NCBI GenBank assembly: GCA_003023725.1
Contig: PXYT01000019.1
Span: forward strand, 20,245-78,659
Reading direction: 5' to 3'
Length of the DNA: 58,415 nucleotides
Origin: Sulfobacillus benefaciens
Lineage (GTDB): Bacteria; Bacillota; Sulfobacillia; Sulfobacillales; Sulfobacillaceae
Position numbers and translations under genes: made by a program. Positions 44,131-53,654 of this stretch are shown piece after piece; position 1 is the stretch's first letter; the number at the start of each line of letters is the position of its first letter. The notes below the pieces were generated by a model that had not been told where the DNA came from, ran no database searches, and saw nothing but the letters and a program-made list of their open reading frames with translations.

Positions 44131-44868
44131 GTGGAAATGCAATTAGTTCTTGCCCACTTATATCCCCAGCATATGAATCTGTACGGTGACCGGGGAAACG
44201 TCTTGGCTTTGCAGTACCGTGCCCAAAAACGAGGCATCAATTTTCATGTGGTAGACATTGAAATGGGACAGGATGTGGATTGGCACGAGGTAGATATGGT
44301 CTTTATGGGGGGTGGGGAAGACTCTCATCAGGCCATGATTTATGAGGATTTTCTCAATCGGAAATCCAGGCTGTCGGAATCCTTATCCCTCGGCCTGCCT
44401 ATGCTTGCGATATGTGGTGCTTACCAGTTATTGGGGCATGAATACGTGACCGCGGACGGGAATAGGTTAGAGGGAATTGGCTATTTGGACATTACAACCC
44501 GGGCGGGAAGCGTGCGATCGATAGGGGATGTGGTCTGTGACGGCGTGTTGTCTTTGACCCCGAAAACTCTAGTCGGATTCGAAAACCATGGCGGCCAAAC
44601 CTATTTGGGAGATTTGGCGGGCCCCTTGGCCCATGTGCGTCTTGGGCGCGGCAACAACGGAGAGGACGGCACGGAAGGAGCGGTTCAGGGACATACCATT
44701 GGAACCTACCTTCATGGATCTTTACTGCCAAAAAATCCTCATTTGACCGATTTACTGCTGACATGGGCGATTAAGCGGCGCCTGGGACCTGACGCCAACT
44801 TAGCACCTCTGGATGCGTCATGGGAATTGGCGGCTCACGACGTGATCCTCAGACGGGTTAAAATTTGA
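44131..44868 (+). CDS. gatD: GatD-like class-I glutamine amidotransferase
   Basis: 245 residues. MQLVLAHLYPQHMNLYGDRG is the typical GatD opening; nucleophile region PMLAICGAYQLLG (Cys95), IGYLDITTRAGS, GFENHGGQTYLG and GTYLHGSLLPKNP (His195) complete it. GatD with MurT amidates lipid II isoglutamate, but no murT is adjacent here; CobB/CobQ-like activity is the alternative, given the cob genes directly upstream. The start is a GTG with AAAGGA five bases before. Confidence 0.8.
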   Translation: MEMQLVLAHLYPQHMNLYGDRGNVLALQYRAQKRGINFHVVDIEMGQDVDWHEVDMVFMGGGEDSHQAMIYEDFLNRKSRLSESLSLGLPMLAICGAYQLLGHEYVTADGNRLEGIGYLDITTRAGSVRSIGDVVCDGVLSLTPKTLVGFENHGGQTYLGDLAGPLAHVRLGRGNNGEDGTEGAVQGHTIGTYLHGSLLPKNPHLTDLLLTWAIKRRLGPDANLAPLDASWELAAHDVILRRVKI

Positions 44869-44943
44869 GGAATTCCAAGAGCGTGTTCGTGTTATAATGA
44901 GTCAAACATCATCACAGGATTCGGGTTGAGAAAGGAGACACCG

Positions 44944-45177
44944 ATGGACTTATTATCGCCGATGCATATTATCGTTTTACTCGTGGTTGCGTTGTTAATT
45001 TTCGGGCCAAAGCGACTGCCTGAAATCGGGTCGGGATTAGGAAAAAGTATTCGAGAATTTAAGCAGTCCATGAATAACATGAATAATCCGACTGTACAGG
45101 ATTCCAAGAACCCGCAACCGACAGAATATCCGGTGCAGGCGGTTACCAAAGACGCAGATGCAACACGGGAGCAATAA
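44944..45177 (+). CDS. tatA: Twin-arginine translocase subunit TatA
   Basis: 77 residues from the ATG at 44944 (AAAGGAG five bases before). One N-terminal helix MHIIVLLVVALLIFGPKRLP with the Phe-Gly-Pro hinge, then the amphipathic helix SGLGKSIREFKQSMNN and a charged tail: the complete TatA layout. It forms the pore for export of folded proteins; tatC is not in the window. Followed by the terminator at 45196. Confidence 0.93.
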   Translation: MDLLSPMHIIVLLVVALLIFGPKRLPEIGSGLGKSIREFKQSMNNMNNPTVQDSKNPQPTEYPVQAVTKDADATREQ

Positions 45178-45195
45178 CGGGATGTGAAAACACTG

Positions 45196-45237
45196 GCCTT
45201 CTTCATGGCTTAATATGTCATGAGTGAGGGCTTTTTT
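45196..45237 (+). terminator. Rho-independent terminator of tatA, at the cysteine synthase start
   Basis: GCCTTCTTCATG (45196-45207) pairs with the strand ending CATGAGTGAGGGC (45219-45231) over 12 pairs with one bulged T, followed by six Ts (45232-45237). It ends just before the first possible start of the cysteine synthase gene, an attenuator-like position. Confidence 0.6.
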
Positions 45238-45253
45238 GATGGGAGCGGTTGGT

Positions 45254-46195
45254 GTGGCTGACATTGTGCATTTGATAGGAAATACACCGGTGGTGGAATT
45301 GCCTTCTCTGGGTACATATGGGGGATCGGTTTGGGCCAAGTTGGAATCTTCTAATCCGGGAGGGTCTGTAAAAGATCGTACTGCCTGGTCCTTATTAAAA
45401 GACGCGATGGACCGAGGACGGATACGAGACGACACCGTAATCATCGAGGCGACTTCGGGGAACACCGGAGTTGCTTTGGCCATGGTCTGTGCCGTGATGC
45501 ACCTTCGTCTCGTGGTGTTTATGCCGGAAGGACAAAGCTCGGAACGAAAACAACTCTTTTGGGCTTACGGGGCGACGATCGTTGAGACGCCGAGAGACGA
45601 GAAAACCGGTGGAGCTATCAAGCGGGCAAAAGAATTGGAGCAAGCCTTGCCGAATTCACTGATGCTGCGTCAGCATGAAAATCCAGCCAATCCTAACATC
45701 CATGAGATCACCACCGGGCCGGAAATTTGGGAACAAATGAATCACGATGTGGATGTTCTCGTTTGTGGAGTGGGAACAGGCGGCACCATAACGGGGGTGG
45801 CCCGGTATCTGAAGAAAGTCAATCCGGCAATTGAAATTGTCGCGGTGGAACCGGCTGAATCTGCCGTGTTAAACGGCAAGCCCGCCGGTAATCACAAGAT
45901 CCAGGGTATCGGAGCGGGATTTATTCCGCGGATCCTCGATATGTCCCTACTTACGCGAATTGTGGATGTACCCGATGACGCGGCCATCTCGTCAACGCAA
46001 TTCCTAGCCCGACAAGAAGGCTTAGTGGTTGGCCTTTCCTCCGGTGCAGCTTACTGGGCATGTCGGCATTTACTCGAGCAGGGTCTCTATCACAACCAGC
46101 GCATTATGGTGATTTTTCCTGATTCGGGTGAGAGATATTTATCAACGGGGCTTTATGCCCCGACTTCATCGGACTGGATTCGTCCTTATTTGTAG
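45254..46195 (+). CDS. cysK: Cysteine synthase (O-acetylserine sulfhydrylase family)
   Basis: 313 residues from a GTG at 45254 (GGGAG eight bases before); ATG 45239 is the alternative. GNTPVVELPSLGTYGG and ESSNPGGSVKDRTAW with the PLP lysine Lys40, ATSGNTGVALAMVCAVMHLR, GVGTGGTITGVARYL and the C-terminal SSGAAYWACRHLLEQ identify a CysK/CysM enzyme. It may use O-acetylserine or cystathionine-type substrates; CysK versus CysM cannot be fixed by eye. Confidence 0.92.
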   Translation: MADIVHLIGNTPVVELPSLGTYGGSVWAKLESSNPGGSVKDRTAWSLLKDAMDRGRIRDDTVIIEATSGNTGVALAMVCAVMHLRLVVFMPEGQSSERKQLFWAYGATIVETPRDEKTGGAIKRAKELEQALPNSLMLRQHENPANPNIHEITTGPEIWEQMNHDVDVLVCGVGTGGTITGVARYLKKVNPAIEIVAVEPAESAVLNGKPAGNHKIQGIGAGFIPRILDMSLLTRIVDVPDDAAISSTQFLARQEGLVVGLSSGAAYWACRHLLEQGLYHNQRIMVIFPDSGERYLSTGLYAPTSSDWIRPYL

Positions 46196-46208
46196 GGGCG
46201 TGTTGTAA

Positions 46209-46668
46209 AATGCCGTACTCAATAACCGCCTCTCCCAGGCTTCGGGCTTACCTCGTTTTTTTGATCGACCATCTGGGAATGAATATCGCCATGACATTCT
46301 AGAGCATCGTGCTTTGGACATCCAGGCCGCTCTGGGTGGCGATTGGGAAGGCAGGATGGGGGGGATTCCGGTGGGAGGAGTTAGCCGAACTCTGAGAACC
46401 TCGCGCATAGGCTTCGATTCGCCGAAATTTGTTCCAGCTGATCCGATTCACCGCTTGCAAGGTGGGATACCTGCGGGAGCTGGTACACATCTCGCGGCCA
46501 CGACGATTTTGCAGCGGACTGGCCAAACCAGTATCTGATGAAAATCTGGGTATAAAATTATTCCACAACCCTAATTTTTCGCACAGCGGAAAAACTCGTG
46601 GAGAAACCACCATGAGGTGGCGACGGCACATGCAACACGCGATTGCATGTGCCCGTTCCGACCGATGA
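46209..46668 (+). pseudogene. Degenerate ORF, possible transposase remnant
   Basis: One plus-strand frame reads protein-like through stops: SPRLRAYLVFLIDHLGMNIA, stop, LWTSRPLWVAIGKAGWGGFR, stop near 46410, then FQLIRFTACKVGYLRELVHI. The basic, aromatic composition resembles transposase-type sequence but no signature is left. Two in-frame stops at least. Low certainty. Confidence 0.3.
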
Positions 46669-46826
46669 TGGCTTGCCAACAGTGGCGTCTCGTTTTGGTA
46701 ATAGGGTGGTCTCCGAAAAGAGCGGAGGACAAAGGGCATGATGGACCCGGGACGATATCATCGCCAAGGGAAGGGGGCCCGGGCCACAGTACAGGTTGTC
46801 CTTATCATTTTGGCATTGTGAGCACA

Positions 46827-47834
46827 TCATCGTTTCGGGGCAGGACCAACCGAGTCTCTTTGTATGAGTTCGGTGTCGATGTAAATTTTTTCTCCTGTTG
46901 AGTCGCCGTTATTTATGATTGACATAAGCTTTTTTGCCCCTGTGCTCCCAACTTCGGCGATGGCCCGTCTCACAGTCGAAAGTGACGGCGTTATGAACGA
47001 GCTGAACTGGCTATCATCAAATCCTATGACGGATAGGTCTTCCGGGATCCGAAGTCCGGCCTCGTATAGGGCTTTCATGGCACCCACGGCCATTTCATCG
47101 TTTAAAGCGAAAACGGCCGTGGGAGGATGGGCAGCGCGTAGCAACTGCTTCATCGCTGTGTATCCGCTTTCCATGGTATAGTGCCCCTCTGCGATATACT
47201 CGTCAGGAATTTCAATGTGATTGTCTCTCAATGCGGTCAGAAACCCTTCCTTTCTTTCAATTGTCGCTTGGAACCCCTTTTCACCTTCGATAATGGCGAT
47301 ATGGGTATGCCCATGTTCAATGAGGTGCACGACCGCGTTGTAGGCACCTTGCCTGTCTGCAGATAGCACGTTTACAATGGACGTGTCTGCCACCTTGCGG
47401 TTCAACACAACCAACGGAATTTGTTTCTCCACTGCGTGAGACACTAACGCATCGTCTTTCTCGCTTTGGCTCATCAGAATTATGCCGTCGAACCGTCTCT
47501 TGTCAAGAGTTCGAACGTCTGCATAACGGTCAATCCCATTCACGACCAGGTTATAACTCTCCGTGATCACGCTATTTACACCACGTACGGTTTCGTAGAA
47601 AAATCCGGGGGATGTGACTTGGCTCATCGTCGAGAAAAACAGCCCGATGTTGTACGAGCGGTTTCGCACTAAACTTCGTGCGCTGTAATTCGGAACGTAA
47701 TTTAACTGTTTGGCTGTTTCCAGAATCCGTTTCTTCGTTTCTGGGTTGATAAGCGGACTGTCATTGAGCGCACGCGAAACCGTTGTATGGGATACATGCA
47801 AAATTTTTGCGACATCTTTTATGGTTACGCTCAC
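46827..47834 (-). CDS. LacI-family regulator, likely of glucuronide catabolism
   Basis: 335 residues. N-terminal HTH VTIKDVAKILHVSHTTVSRA and hinge LNYVPNYSARSLV, then a periplasmic-binding-type sugar domain (GIILMSQSEKDDALVSHAVE, VFALNDEMAVGAMKALYEAG, PEDLSVIGFDDSQFSSFITP). It diverges from uxaC, whose promoter region contains a matching operator (47952-47965), as does that of uidA. Probably releases DNA on binding a sugar acid intermediate (inference). GTG start after GAGGATG. Confidence 0.88.
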   Translation of the reverse strand: MSVTIKDVAKILHVSHTTVSRALNDSPLINPETKKRILETAKQLNYVPNYSARSLVRNRSYNIGLFFSTMSQVTSPGFFYETVRGVNSVITESYNLVVNGIDRYADVRTLDKRRFDGIILMSQSEKDDALVSHAVEKQIPLVVLNRKVADTSIVNVLSADRQGAYNAVVHLIEHGHTHIAIIEGEKGFQATIERKEGFLTALRDNHIEIPDEYIAEGHYTMESGYTAMKQLLRAAHPPTAVFALNDEMAVGAMKALYEAGLRIPEDLSVIGFDDSQFSSFITPSLSTVRRAIAEVGSTGAKKLMSIINNGDSTGEKIYIDTELIQRDSVGPAPKR

Positions 47835-47950
47835 GATAACATCCTCGCCTTTCGTCGTTCGGCTAAGTAGTGTTCCGGGCTGACGTTACGTCTACGTCAT
47901 TCTAACACGAGAAGGAGATTACCGACGACGGATGTCCACCATCACAAGGG

Positions 47951-47979
47951 TTGTGAACGTGTGCATTTTGTACTATATT
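47951..47979 (+). promoter_or_regulatory. uxaC promoter with LacI-type operator
   Basis: TTGTGA (47951-47956) and TATATT (47974-47979) are 17 bases apart. The operator TGTGAACGTGTGCA (47952-47965) covers the -35 box and part of the spacer, so a bound regulator would block RNA polymerase. Confidence 0.6.
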
Positions 47980-48008
47980 TCTTTCAGTAGGACAAGATTG
48001 AGAAGTTT

Positions 48009-49319
48009 GTGAGCGAAAAACTGACTTTGACCGCGGGGTGGGAAGATTTGTCGCACTACATTAAAAATTCAACTGAGTTGGCAGACGTTGTTTCCCGAAT
48101 CGTGAACGACACGGCAATTACAGATATGCACACGCATTTGTATGCGCCACCATTCGGCTTGTTACTGCAAGGGATTGACGAGCAACTTCGGTATCATTAT
48201 TTGATTTCGGAAGTCATGAGACATTCGCCGTTGTCTTCAGAGGAATTTTGGGCAATGTCGAATCGAAAGCAGGCTGATCACATTTGGCAGGTCCTATTTC
48301 TTGAGCATTCGCCGTACAGCGAAGCCTGTCGGGGGGTGCTGACAACGCTTGAGCAATTGGGGCTGGATGTGAAGGCTCGTAATCTTGAGAGGTATCGCGA
48401 GTGGTATAGTTCCCGGTCCCAGGACGCTATGGTGGATTTGGTTTTTCACAAGGCCAACGTCAAGGAAGTCGTGATGACAAATGATCCCTTTGATGAGGCA
48501 GAGCGCTCTGTGTGGTTATCGGACACCAGTGAGGCCATCCGGCAAGATGAGCGGTTTCACGCGGCTCTACGCCTGGATCCTCTTTTGAATGATTGGGCTC
48601 ACAGTCACCAGAACCTTCTGAAATGGGGTTACGACGTCAAGGCTAACTTGACGGAGTATGATCGGCGGACGTTTTCTGAAGTCAATCGGTTCCTTAGGGA
48701 ATGGCTAGAGCGGATGAATGCGTTGTACCTATCAGTGTCGCTTCCGAGTACCTTTACGTATCCCTCCGAGGACGAACGGAGCCTGTTGATAACGCACTGT
48801 GTCATACCGACCTGTGCTGAGGCCAATGTGCCCTTAGCTCTGATGATTGGCGTAAAACGTCAGGTCAATCCAAAATTGGGCCCGGCTGGGGACATGGTTG
48901 GCCGTTCAGATGTTGAGGCGGTCGAACACCTATGTCGGGCGTTCCCCAGAAATCGGTTTTTAGTCACCATGTTATCGCGGGAGAATCAACATGAATTAAC
49001 CGTTCTCGCCCGAATGTTCCCAAACCTTATGGTGTTTGGTGCGTGGTGGTTCCTCAATACCCCATCACTCGTCGAGGAAATTACGCAGATGCGCTTTGAA
49101 TTGCTCGGAACCAGCGTCATTCCGCAACACTCTGACGCGCGAATTCTTGAACAGTTGTTGTACAAGTGGAGCCATGCTCGACAAGTTATCGCGTCCGTCT
49201 TGAGTACACAATACCAAAAAATTTTGGATACTGGCTGGCCGTTGGATACACAGGATATTGAGCGCGATGCGGCAGACTTATTGTCGAATAACTTTTGGAG
49301 ATTCGTCAAGAAAAATTAG
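48009..49319 (+). CDS. uxaC: Glucuronate isomerase (uronate isomerase family)
   Basis: 436 residues, an amidohydrolase-superfamily enzyme. [13 protein letters not shown] carries the first metal His pair; [22 protein letters not shown] and, near the C-terminus, [20 protein letters not shown] and [10 protein letters not shown] are family features. It isomerises glucuronate (and galacturonate) to the keto form, first step of the pathway. GTG start, weak ribosome site. First gene of the operon uxaC, uxuA, uxuB-like, eda, kdgK. Confidence 0.9.
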   Translation: MSEKLTLTAGWEDLSHYIKNSTELADVVSRIVNDTAITDMHTHLYAPPFGLLLQGIDEQLRYHYLISEVMRHSPLSSEEFWAMSNRKQADHIWQVLFLEHSPYSEACRGVLTTLEQLGLDVKARNLERYREWYSSRSQDAMVDLVFHKANVKEVVMTNDPFDEAERSVWLSDTSEAIRQDERFHAALRLDPLLNDWAHSHQNLLKWGYDVKANLTEYDRRTFSEVNRFLREWLERMNALYLSVSLPSTFTYPSEDERSLLITHCVIPTCAEANVPLALMIGVKRQVNPKLGPAGDMVGRSDVEAVEHLCRAFPRNRFLVTMLSRENQHELTVLARMFPNLMVFGAWWFLNTPSLVEEITQMRFELLGTSVIPQHSDARILEQLLYKWSHARQVIASVLSTQYQKILDTGWPLDTQDIERDAADLLSNNFWRFVKKN

Positions 49320-49389
49320 GCGACTTGCAACCTTCGACAGTCGTGAATCGTCTCTCAAACGGTATCAAAAAAGCGGGAGGGAATACGTC

Positions 49390-50460
49390 ATGAGAATGGT
49401 TTTTCGATGGTTCGGTCCAGACAATGACCCAATTCCGTTGGATCACATTCGCCAAATTCCGGGTGTGGAAGGGGTTGTCTGGGCATTGCATGATATACCT
49501 GTTGGGGAAGCATGGTCGATGGATAAAATCCTCTCTGTGAAAAGTCAAATTGAGGCGCGCGGGCTCCATTCCCATGTTGTGGAGAGCGTCAACGTGCATG
49601 AAGATATCAAACTCGGGCGCCCCACGAGGGACCACTACATTGCCAACTACCAAAGGACTCTGGAAAATCTGGGGAGGGTCGGTGTGAAGGTCGTTTGCTA
49701 CAATTTTATGCCGATTTTCGACTGGACGCGAACGGATTTGGCTAAAAAGGCGTCGGATGGATCGACGGCCTTGTTTTTTGAGCGGAATCTGATTGAGCAG
49801 ATGGACCCGCAGGAGATGGTCAGCAAAATCTTAGCGGATTCCACCTTAACCATGCCGGGTTGGGAACCGGAACGTTTAACGAATCTGTCTAGGCTGTTTG
49901 AGGACTACACAAACGTGACTGAAGAGGATCTGTGGAATAACCTGACGTACTTTCTGCAACAAATCATTCCCGTTGCCGAGAAGAGCGGCATTAAAATGGC
50001 GATTCATCCAGACGATCCGCCTTGGTCAATTTTTGGATTGCCCCGTATCATCACGAATCGCGACAACATTCGTCGGCTTCTTGATATCGTGGACAGTCCG
50101 AACCATGGGGTGACGCTTTGCAGTGGATCCCTTGGGGCGGATCTCGCGAACGACGTCGCCGCTCTCATCCGAGAGTTCGCCCCGCGGATCCCGTTTGCGC
50201 ATATCCGCAATGTGAAAGTGTACGACAATGGAGACTTTGTAGAGACGTCTCACCGAACTAGTGACGGGTCCGTCGATATTTACGGCGTGGTGAAGGCGTA
50301 TCATGAAAATGGGTTTACGGGGTATGCGAGGCCGGATCATGGACGACATATCTGGGGCGAGCAGTGTCGGCCGGGTTACGGGCTCTACGACAGAGCTCTC
50401 GGGATCATGTACATCTGGGGTATTTGGGATGCTCTCGAACACTCCTGCAAGGAGGGTTAA
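49390..50460 (+). CDS. uxuA: Mannonate dehydratase
   Basis: 356 residues from the ATG at 49390 (GGGAGG upstream; the frame is open to 49258). [20 protein letters not shown] and [20 protein letters not shown] at the N-terminus, [14 protein letters not shown] in the middle and [19 protein letters not shown] near 220 are the family's metal and substrate regions. It dehydrates mannonate to 2-keto-3-deoxygluconate. Directly followed by the SDR gene. Confidence 0.95.
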   Translation: MRMVFRWFGPDNDPIPLDHIRQIPGVEGVVWALHDIPVGEAWSMDKILSVKSQIEARGLHSHVVESVNVHEDIKLGRPTRDHYIANYQRTLENLGRVGVKVVCYNFMPIFDWTRTDLAKKASDGSTALFFERNLIEQMDPQEMVSKILADSTLTMPGWEPERLTNLSRLFEDYTNVTEEDLWNNLTYFLQQIIPVAEKSGIKMAIHPDDPPWSIFGLPRIITNRDNIRRLLDIVDSPNHGVTLCSGSLGADLANDVAALIREFAPRIPFAHIRNVKVYDNGDFVETSHRTSDGSVDIYGVVKAYHENGFTGYARPDHGRHIWGEQCRPGYGLYDRALGIMYIWGIWDALEHSCKEG

Positions 50461-50461
50461 C

Positions 50462-51310
50462 ATGCTACCGATTAACGAGAACCTGCGCGGGAAGGTTGCG
50501 ATTGTCACCGGCGGCAGTGGCAGTCTGGGCGGGGCGATGGCCATGGAACTGGGTAGGCAGGGTGTCCAAGTTGCGATCCTCAATCGAACTGCCAAAGCCG
50601 GGAAAAAAGTCGCTGATCAGATTACCGCGACAGGAGGTCAGGCCATCGCGGTGGTTTGTGATGCTCTAGACGTCGAGAGCGTGATCAGCGCCGAACAGGC
50701 GGTTTCCCGTCATTTTGGCCCATGCGACATTCTCATTAATGGTGTCGGCGGAAACCACCCTAAAGCGATTACGACGAATGAAGTGTTGAGAATGGACGAC
50801 CTTCGGAACCCCGATGTAACCACGTTTTTCGATCTCAGTCTAGAGGGCTTCAACAACGTGTTCGACTTGAATATTCTTGGCACCCTAATTCCGACTCAAG
50901 TGTTCGGACGGACGATGTTGGGGAAAAAAGGGGCCACCATTATCAACATCTCGTCGATGAGCGCTTATTCTCCGCTGACGAAGGTCCCCGCCTATAGTGC
51001 AGCTAAAGCGGGTATCAATAACTTTACGGCTTGGCTGGCAGTATACCTGGCGGAATCCGGAATCCGTGTAAATGCGATTGCGCCTGGGTTCTTCCTGACA
51101 GACCAAAACCGAGAACTCCTTACTAATCAGGACGGTTCCCTCACGGCCCGTGCGGAAAGCATTCTCGCGCATACCCCGATGAAACGACTGGGGTCTCCGG
51201 ACGATCTTCTCGGTACACTCTTGTGGTTGACAGACGAACAGATGTCGGGGTTTATCACCGGGGTGACGATTCCAGTCGATGGGGGATTCATGGCGTATTC
51301 CGGCGTGTAA
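50462..51310 (+). CDS. uxuB: SDR-type fructuronate reductase (D-mannonate oxidoreductase)
   Basis: 282 residues from the ATG at 50462 after CAAGGAGGG. Classical short-chain dehydrogenase: [20 protein letters not shown] (cofactor), [14 protein letters not shown], catalytic Ser with [13 protein letters not shown] (Tyr-x-x-x-Lys) and a C-terminal [13 protein letters not shown]-like end. Context gives its job, reduction of fructuronate to mannonate. It belongs to the SDR type known from Bacillus, not the large enteric UxuB, so the symbol is functional. Confidence 0.85.
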   Translation: MLPINENLRGKVAIVTGGSGSLGGAMAMELGRQGVQVAILNRTAKAGKKVADQITATGGQAIAVVCDALDVESVISAEQAVSRHFGPCDILINGVGGNHPKAITTNEVLRMDDLRNPDVTTFFDLSLEGFNNVFDLNILGTLIPTQVFGRTMLGKKGATIINISSMSAYSPLTKVPAYSAAKAGINNFTAWLAVYLAESGIRVNAIAPGFFLTDQNRELLTNQDGSLTARAESILAHTPMKRLGSPDDLLGTLLWLTDEQMSGFITGVTIPVDGGFMAYSGV

Positions 51311-51382
51311 TACTGGCGTTATTGATTCCCATGCGGGTTTCGTTGCGGGGGTGGTTAACAGTGATAAAGAGGGGGTCATTTG

Positions 51383-52024
51383 GTGAAAAAATGCGACGTG
51401 ATTCAGTCAATCGCAGAGAGTGGTATTGTCGCGGTGGTTCGCGCTGACAGTGTCGCACGAGCCCAAGAGATTGTGAACGCATGTGTTGAAGGCGGTATTG
51501 GGTCTATTGAAATCACCTTTACCGTTCCCGGGGCCACGGAAGTCATTCGCGCCTTGACAGCGGGAGAGGGGACAAAACCGTTGATGGTTGGTGCCGGGAC
51601 GGTACTCGATCCGGAAACAGCCCGGGTTGCTATTCTCGCTGGCGCGAACTTTGTGGTGGGACCAAATTTCAATGAGCATACAGCCAAACTGTGCAACCGC
51701 TACGGAGTCCCATATCTACCGGGGTGCATGACAATAACCGAGATGATCCGCGCTCTGGAATCGGGATGCGACGTGATCAAACTGTTTCCAGGCAGTGCAT
51801 TTAATCCGTCTTTCGTAAAAGATGTACGCGGGCCCCTTCCTCAGGCGCGTCTGATGCCGACGGGAGGTATCAGCTTGTATGATGTACAAGATTGGATTCG
51901 AAGCGGAGTGGTCGCCGTTGGAGTCGGAGGACAACTCACACGGGGAACACCGGGCCAAATTACAGCAATGGCGCGGCAATTTGTAGAGAAAATCCACGAA
52001 GCACGGGAAGAGGCCCCGCGATGA
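51383..52024 (+). CDS. eda: KDPG/KHG aldolase
   Basis: 213 residues from a GTG at 51383 (AGAGGGGG upstream; a TTG three bases earlier is possible). GGIGSIEITFTVPGA supplies Glu43, and SGCDVIKLFPGSAFNPSFVK the Schiff-base lysine Lys133 at the same position as in the well-known aldolase; LMPTGGIS follows. It splits KDPG into pyruvate and glyceraldehyde 3-phosphate. Overlaps kdgK by four bases. Confidence 0.95.
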   Translation: MKKCDVIQSIAESGIVAVVRADSVARAQEIVNACVEGGIGSIEITFTVPGATEVIRALTAGEGTKPLMVGAGTVLDPETARVAILAGANFVVGPNFNEHTAKLCNRYGVPYLPGCMTITEMIRALESGCDVIKLFPGSAFNPSFVKDVRGPLPQARLMPTGGISLYDVQDWIRSGVVAVGVGGQLTRGTPGQITAMARQFVEKIHEAREEAPR

Positions 52025-53058
52025 TTGGCCGTATTGTAACGTTAGGAGAGGTCCTTCTTCGGTTGTCTCCGCCCAACCGAAACAGGCTTGTAGGCAGTCC
52101 GATTCTCGAAGCCTATTTTGGGGGGAGCGAGGCGAATGTAGCTGTTGCACTGAGCCAATATGGGGTTGCGACTACCTTCGTCACCAAAGTTCCGCATCAT
52201 GAGCTGGGGGATGCGGCCATCCACATGCTTCGGGGATTCGGGGTCGATGTGTCTCATGTGGTAAGAGGTGGGGATCGCCTGGGTGTTTATTACTTGGAAA
52301 ACGGGTATTCGGTTCGGCCCAGTAGGGTGATCTATGATCGCAAGAATTCGTCCATGGCTAATGCTCATGTCGATGAGTTCGCGCTCAATGAAATTTTTTC
52401 GGTATGCGATGTCTTTCATGTTTCGGGCATCACGCTTGGCCTCAGTGAGAACAGTTTTCGGTTGGCAAAAGCATTTATGCAACGGGCAAAGGACAAAGGG
52501 TTGAAAGTGAGCTTCGACTTTAACTACCGAAGCAAACTTTGGTCTCTCGAAGATGCGCAGAAAAAGTTCGAACAAGTATTGGAGTATGTGGATATCGCGT
52601 TTATGACTCCGCGCGATGCCAACGAAATTCTTGGCATCAAGGTAAATGACCCGGTGAAGGGGAATCCCGCTCTTATCGGGGACCATAACCCATGGAAGTC
52701 CTACGATACGTTGTACCGCAAGGTGCTGGATCGGTATACTTTTGATCTTATTGCATCCTCAATACGGACGGTTGAATCTGCGTCAACAAATCGCTATCAA
52801 GGACTGGTGTTCGACGGCAAGGATATGTATGCTTCGCAAACGTATCGAGTAGATATTGTTGATCGAGTTGGGTCGGGAGACGCCTTTGCGGCTGGATTTT
52901 TGTACAGTTATCTGTCTCGGCGAGATCGTCAGTACGCCGTGGAGTTTGCTACCGCGTCAGGAGCCCTCAAGCACACAATGGCGGGGGATGCTTTGGTCGC
53001 TACGCCGCAAGAGGTTGAGTCTCTTTTCCACACCAGAGAATTTCATGTGCAACGTTAG
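52021..53058 (+). CDS. kdgK: 2-keto-3-deoxygluconate kinase (PfkB family)
   Basis: 345 residues. GGSEANVAVALSQYG (34-48) is the substrate region, and RVGSGDAFAAGFLYSYLS carries the GSGDAF anion-hole motif (284-289) with Asp287 as the base. Context fits phosphorylation of 2-keto-3-deoxygluconate between uxuA and eda. The central part (DPVKGNPALIGDHNPWKSYD) is an insertion beyond ordinary KdgK. ATGA overlap with eda. Confidence 0.9.
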   Translation: MIGRIVTLGEVLLRLSPPNRNRLVGSPILEAYFGGSEANVAVALSQYGVATTFVTKVPHHELGDAAIHMLRGFGVDVSHVVRGGDRLGVYYLENGYSVRPSRVIYDRKNSSMANAHVDEFALNEIFSVCDVFHVSGITLGLSENSFRLAKAFMQRAKDKGLKVSFDFNYRSKLWSLEDAQKKFEQVLEYVDIAFMTPRDANEILGIKVNDPVKGNPALIGDHNPWKSYDTLYRKVLDRYTFDLIASSIRTVESASTNRYQGLVFDGKDMYASQTYRVDIVDRVGSGDAFAAGFLYSYLSRRDRQYAVEFATASGALKHTMAGDALVATPQEVESLFHTREFHVQR

Positions 53059-53654
53059 CACTCCCACGTGGGTCTCGTTGCAAAGACGAAGTCGCCACGG
53101 GTAGTCTAGACGAGAAAATCCGACCCTTATTATTGACCGCAGCACTGGCCTGCAGCTACTAACGCACTCAGAGTATTCTTATTGTGTAGTGGGTCTCGAT
53201 ATTTTCCTTGTTTGACCGTTACAAGGCGGAGAGGACGTTCGTTGATGAATCAACGGAGCTGGCCAGGACCTCTCGGATATTTCCATAAACATCGCTACTC
53301 GCATTGTCATGAACGCATCCTTCCTTGATAGAGCCATACCGGACAGGGATCCGTGAGTTCGGTTCAATTGTGGCAGGAATTGATGTATATGACCAAATGT
53401 CGGTGCTTCTATGCCTTGGCACACGAGCGCCCCGATGGATATAGGTTGAAAAAATCATTGTTTACGTGTGCAAAGAAAAATTATATAATTCGTGCATGGG
53501 CGCATTGTTCTCAATATTTATTTTTTTGCCGTCTAATGTTCACGTGTGCAAGGGTTAGACCTGTGATGTGAGGCACACTACGGCGAAGGTGACAAAATTC
53601 TGCTGTCGGGACATCGATCATTGGTCGATTGGTGAATGAAAGGACGTGCTGACC
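53059..53654. other. Gap between kdgK and uidA
   Basis: No gene. It holds a CCCACGTGGG palindrome (53063-53072) after kdgK and, in the right part, the uidA promoter with two operators (separate entry). Confidence 0.45.
53459..53550 (+). promoter_or_regulatory. uidA promoter with two LacI-type operators
   Basis: Operator TGTTTACGTGTGCA (53459-53472) overlaps a TTGTTT -35 with TTATATAAT about 17 bases downstream. A second, TGTTCACGTGTGCA (53537-53550), lies 78 bases further on. Both share ACGTGTGCA with the uxaC operator; paired sites at this distance could support looping. Confidence 0.6.
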
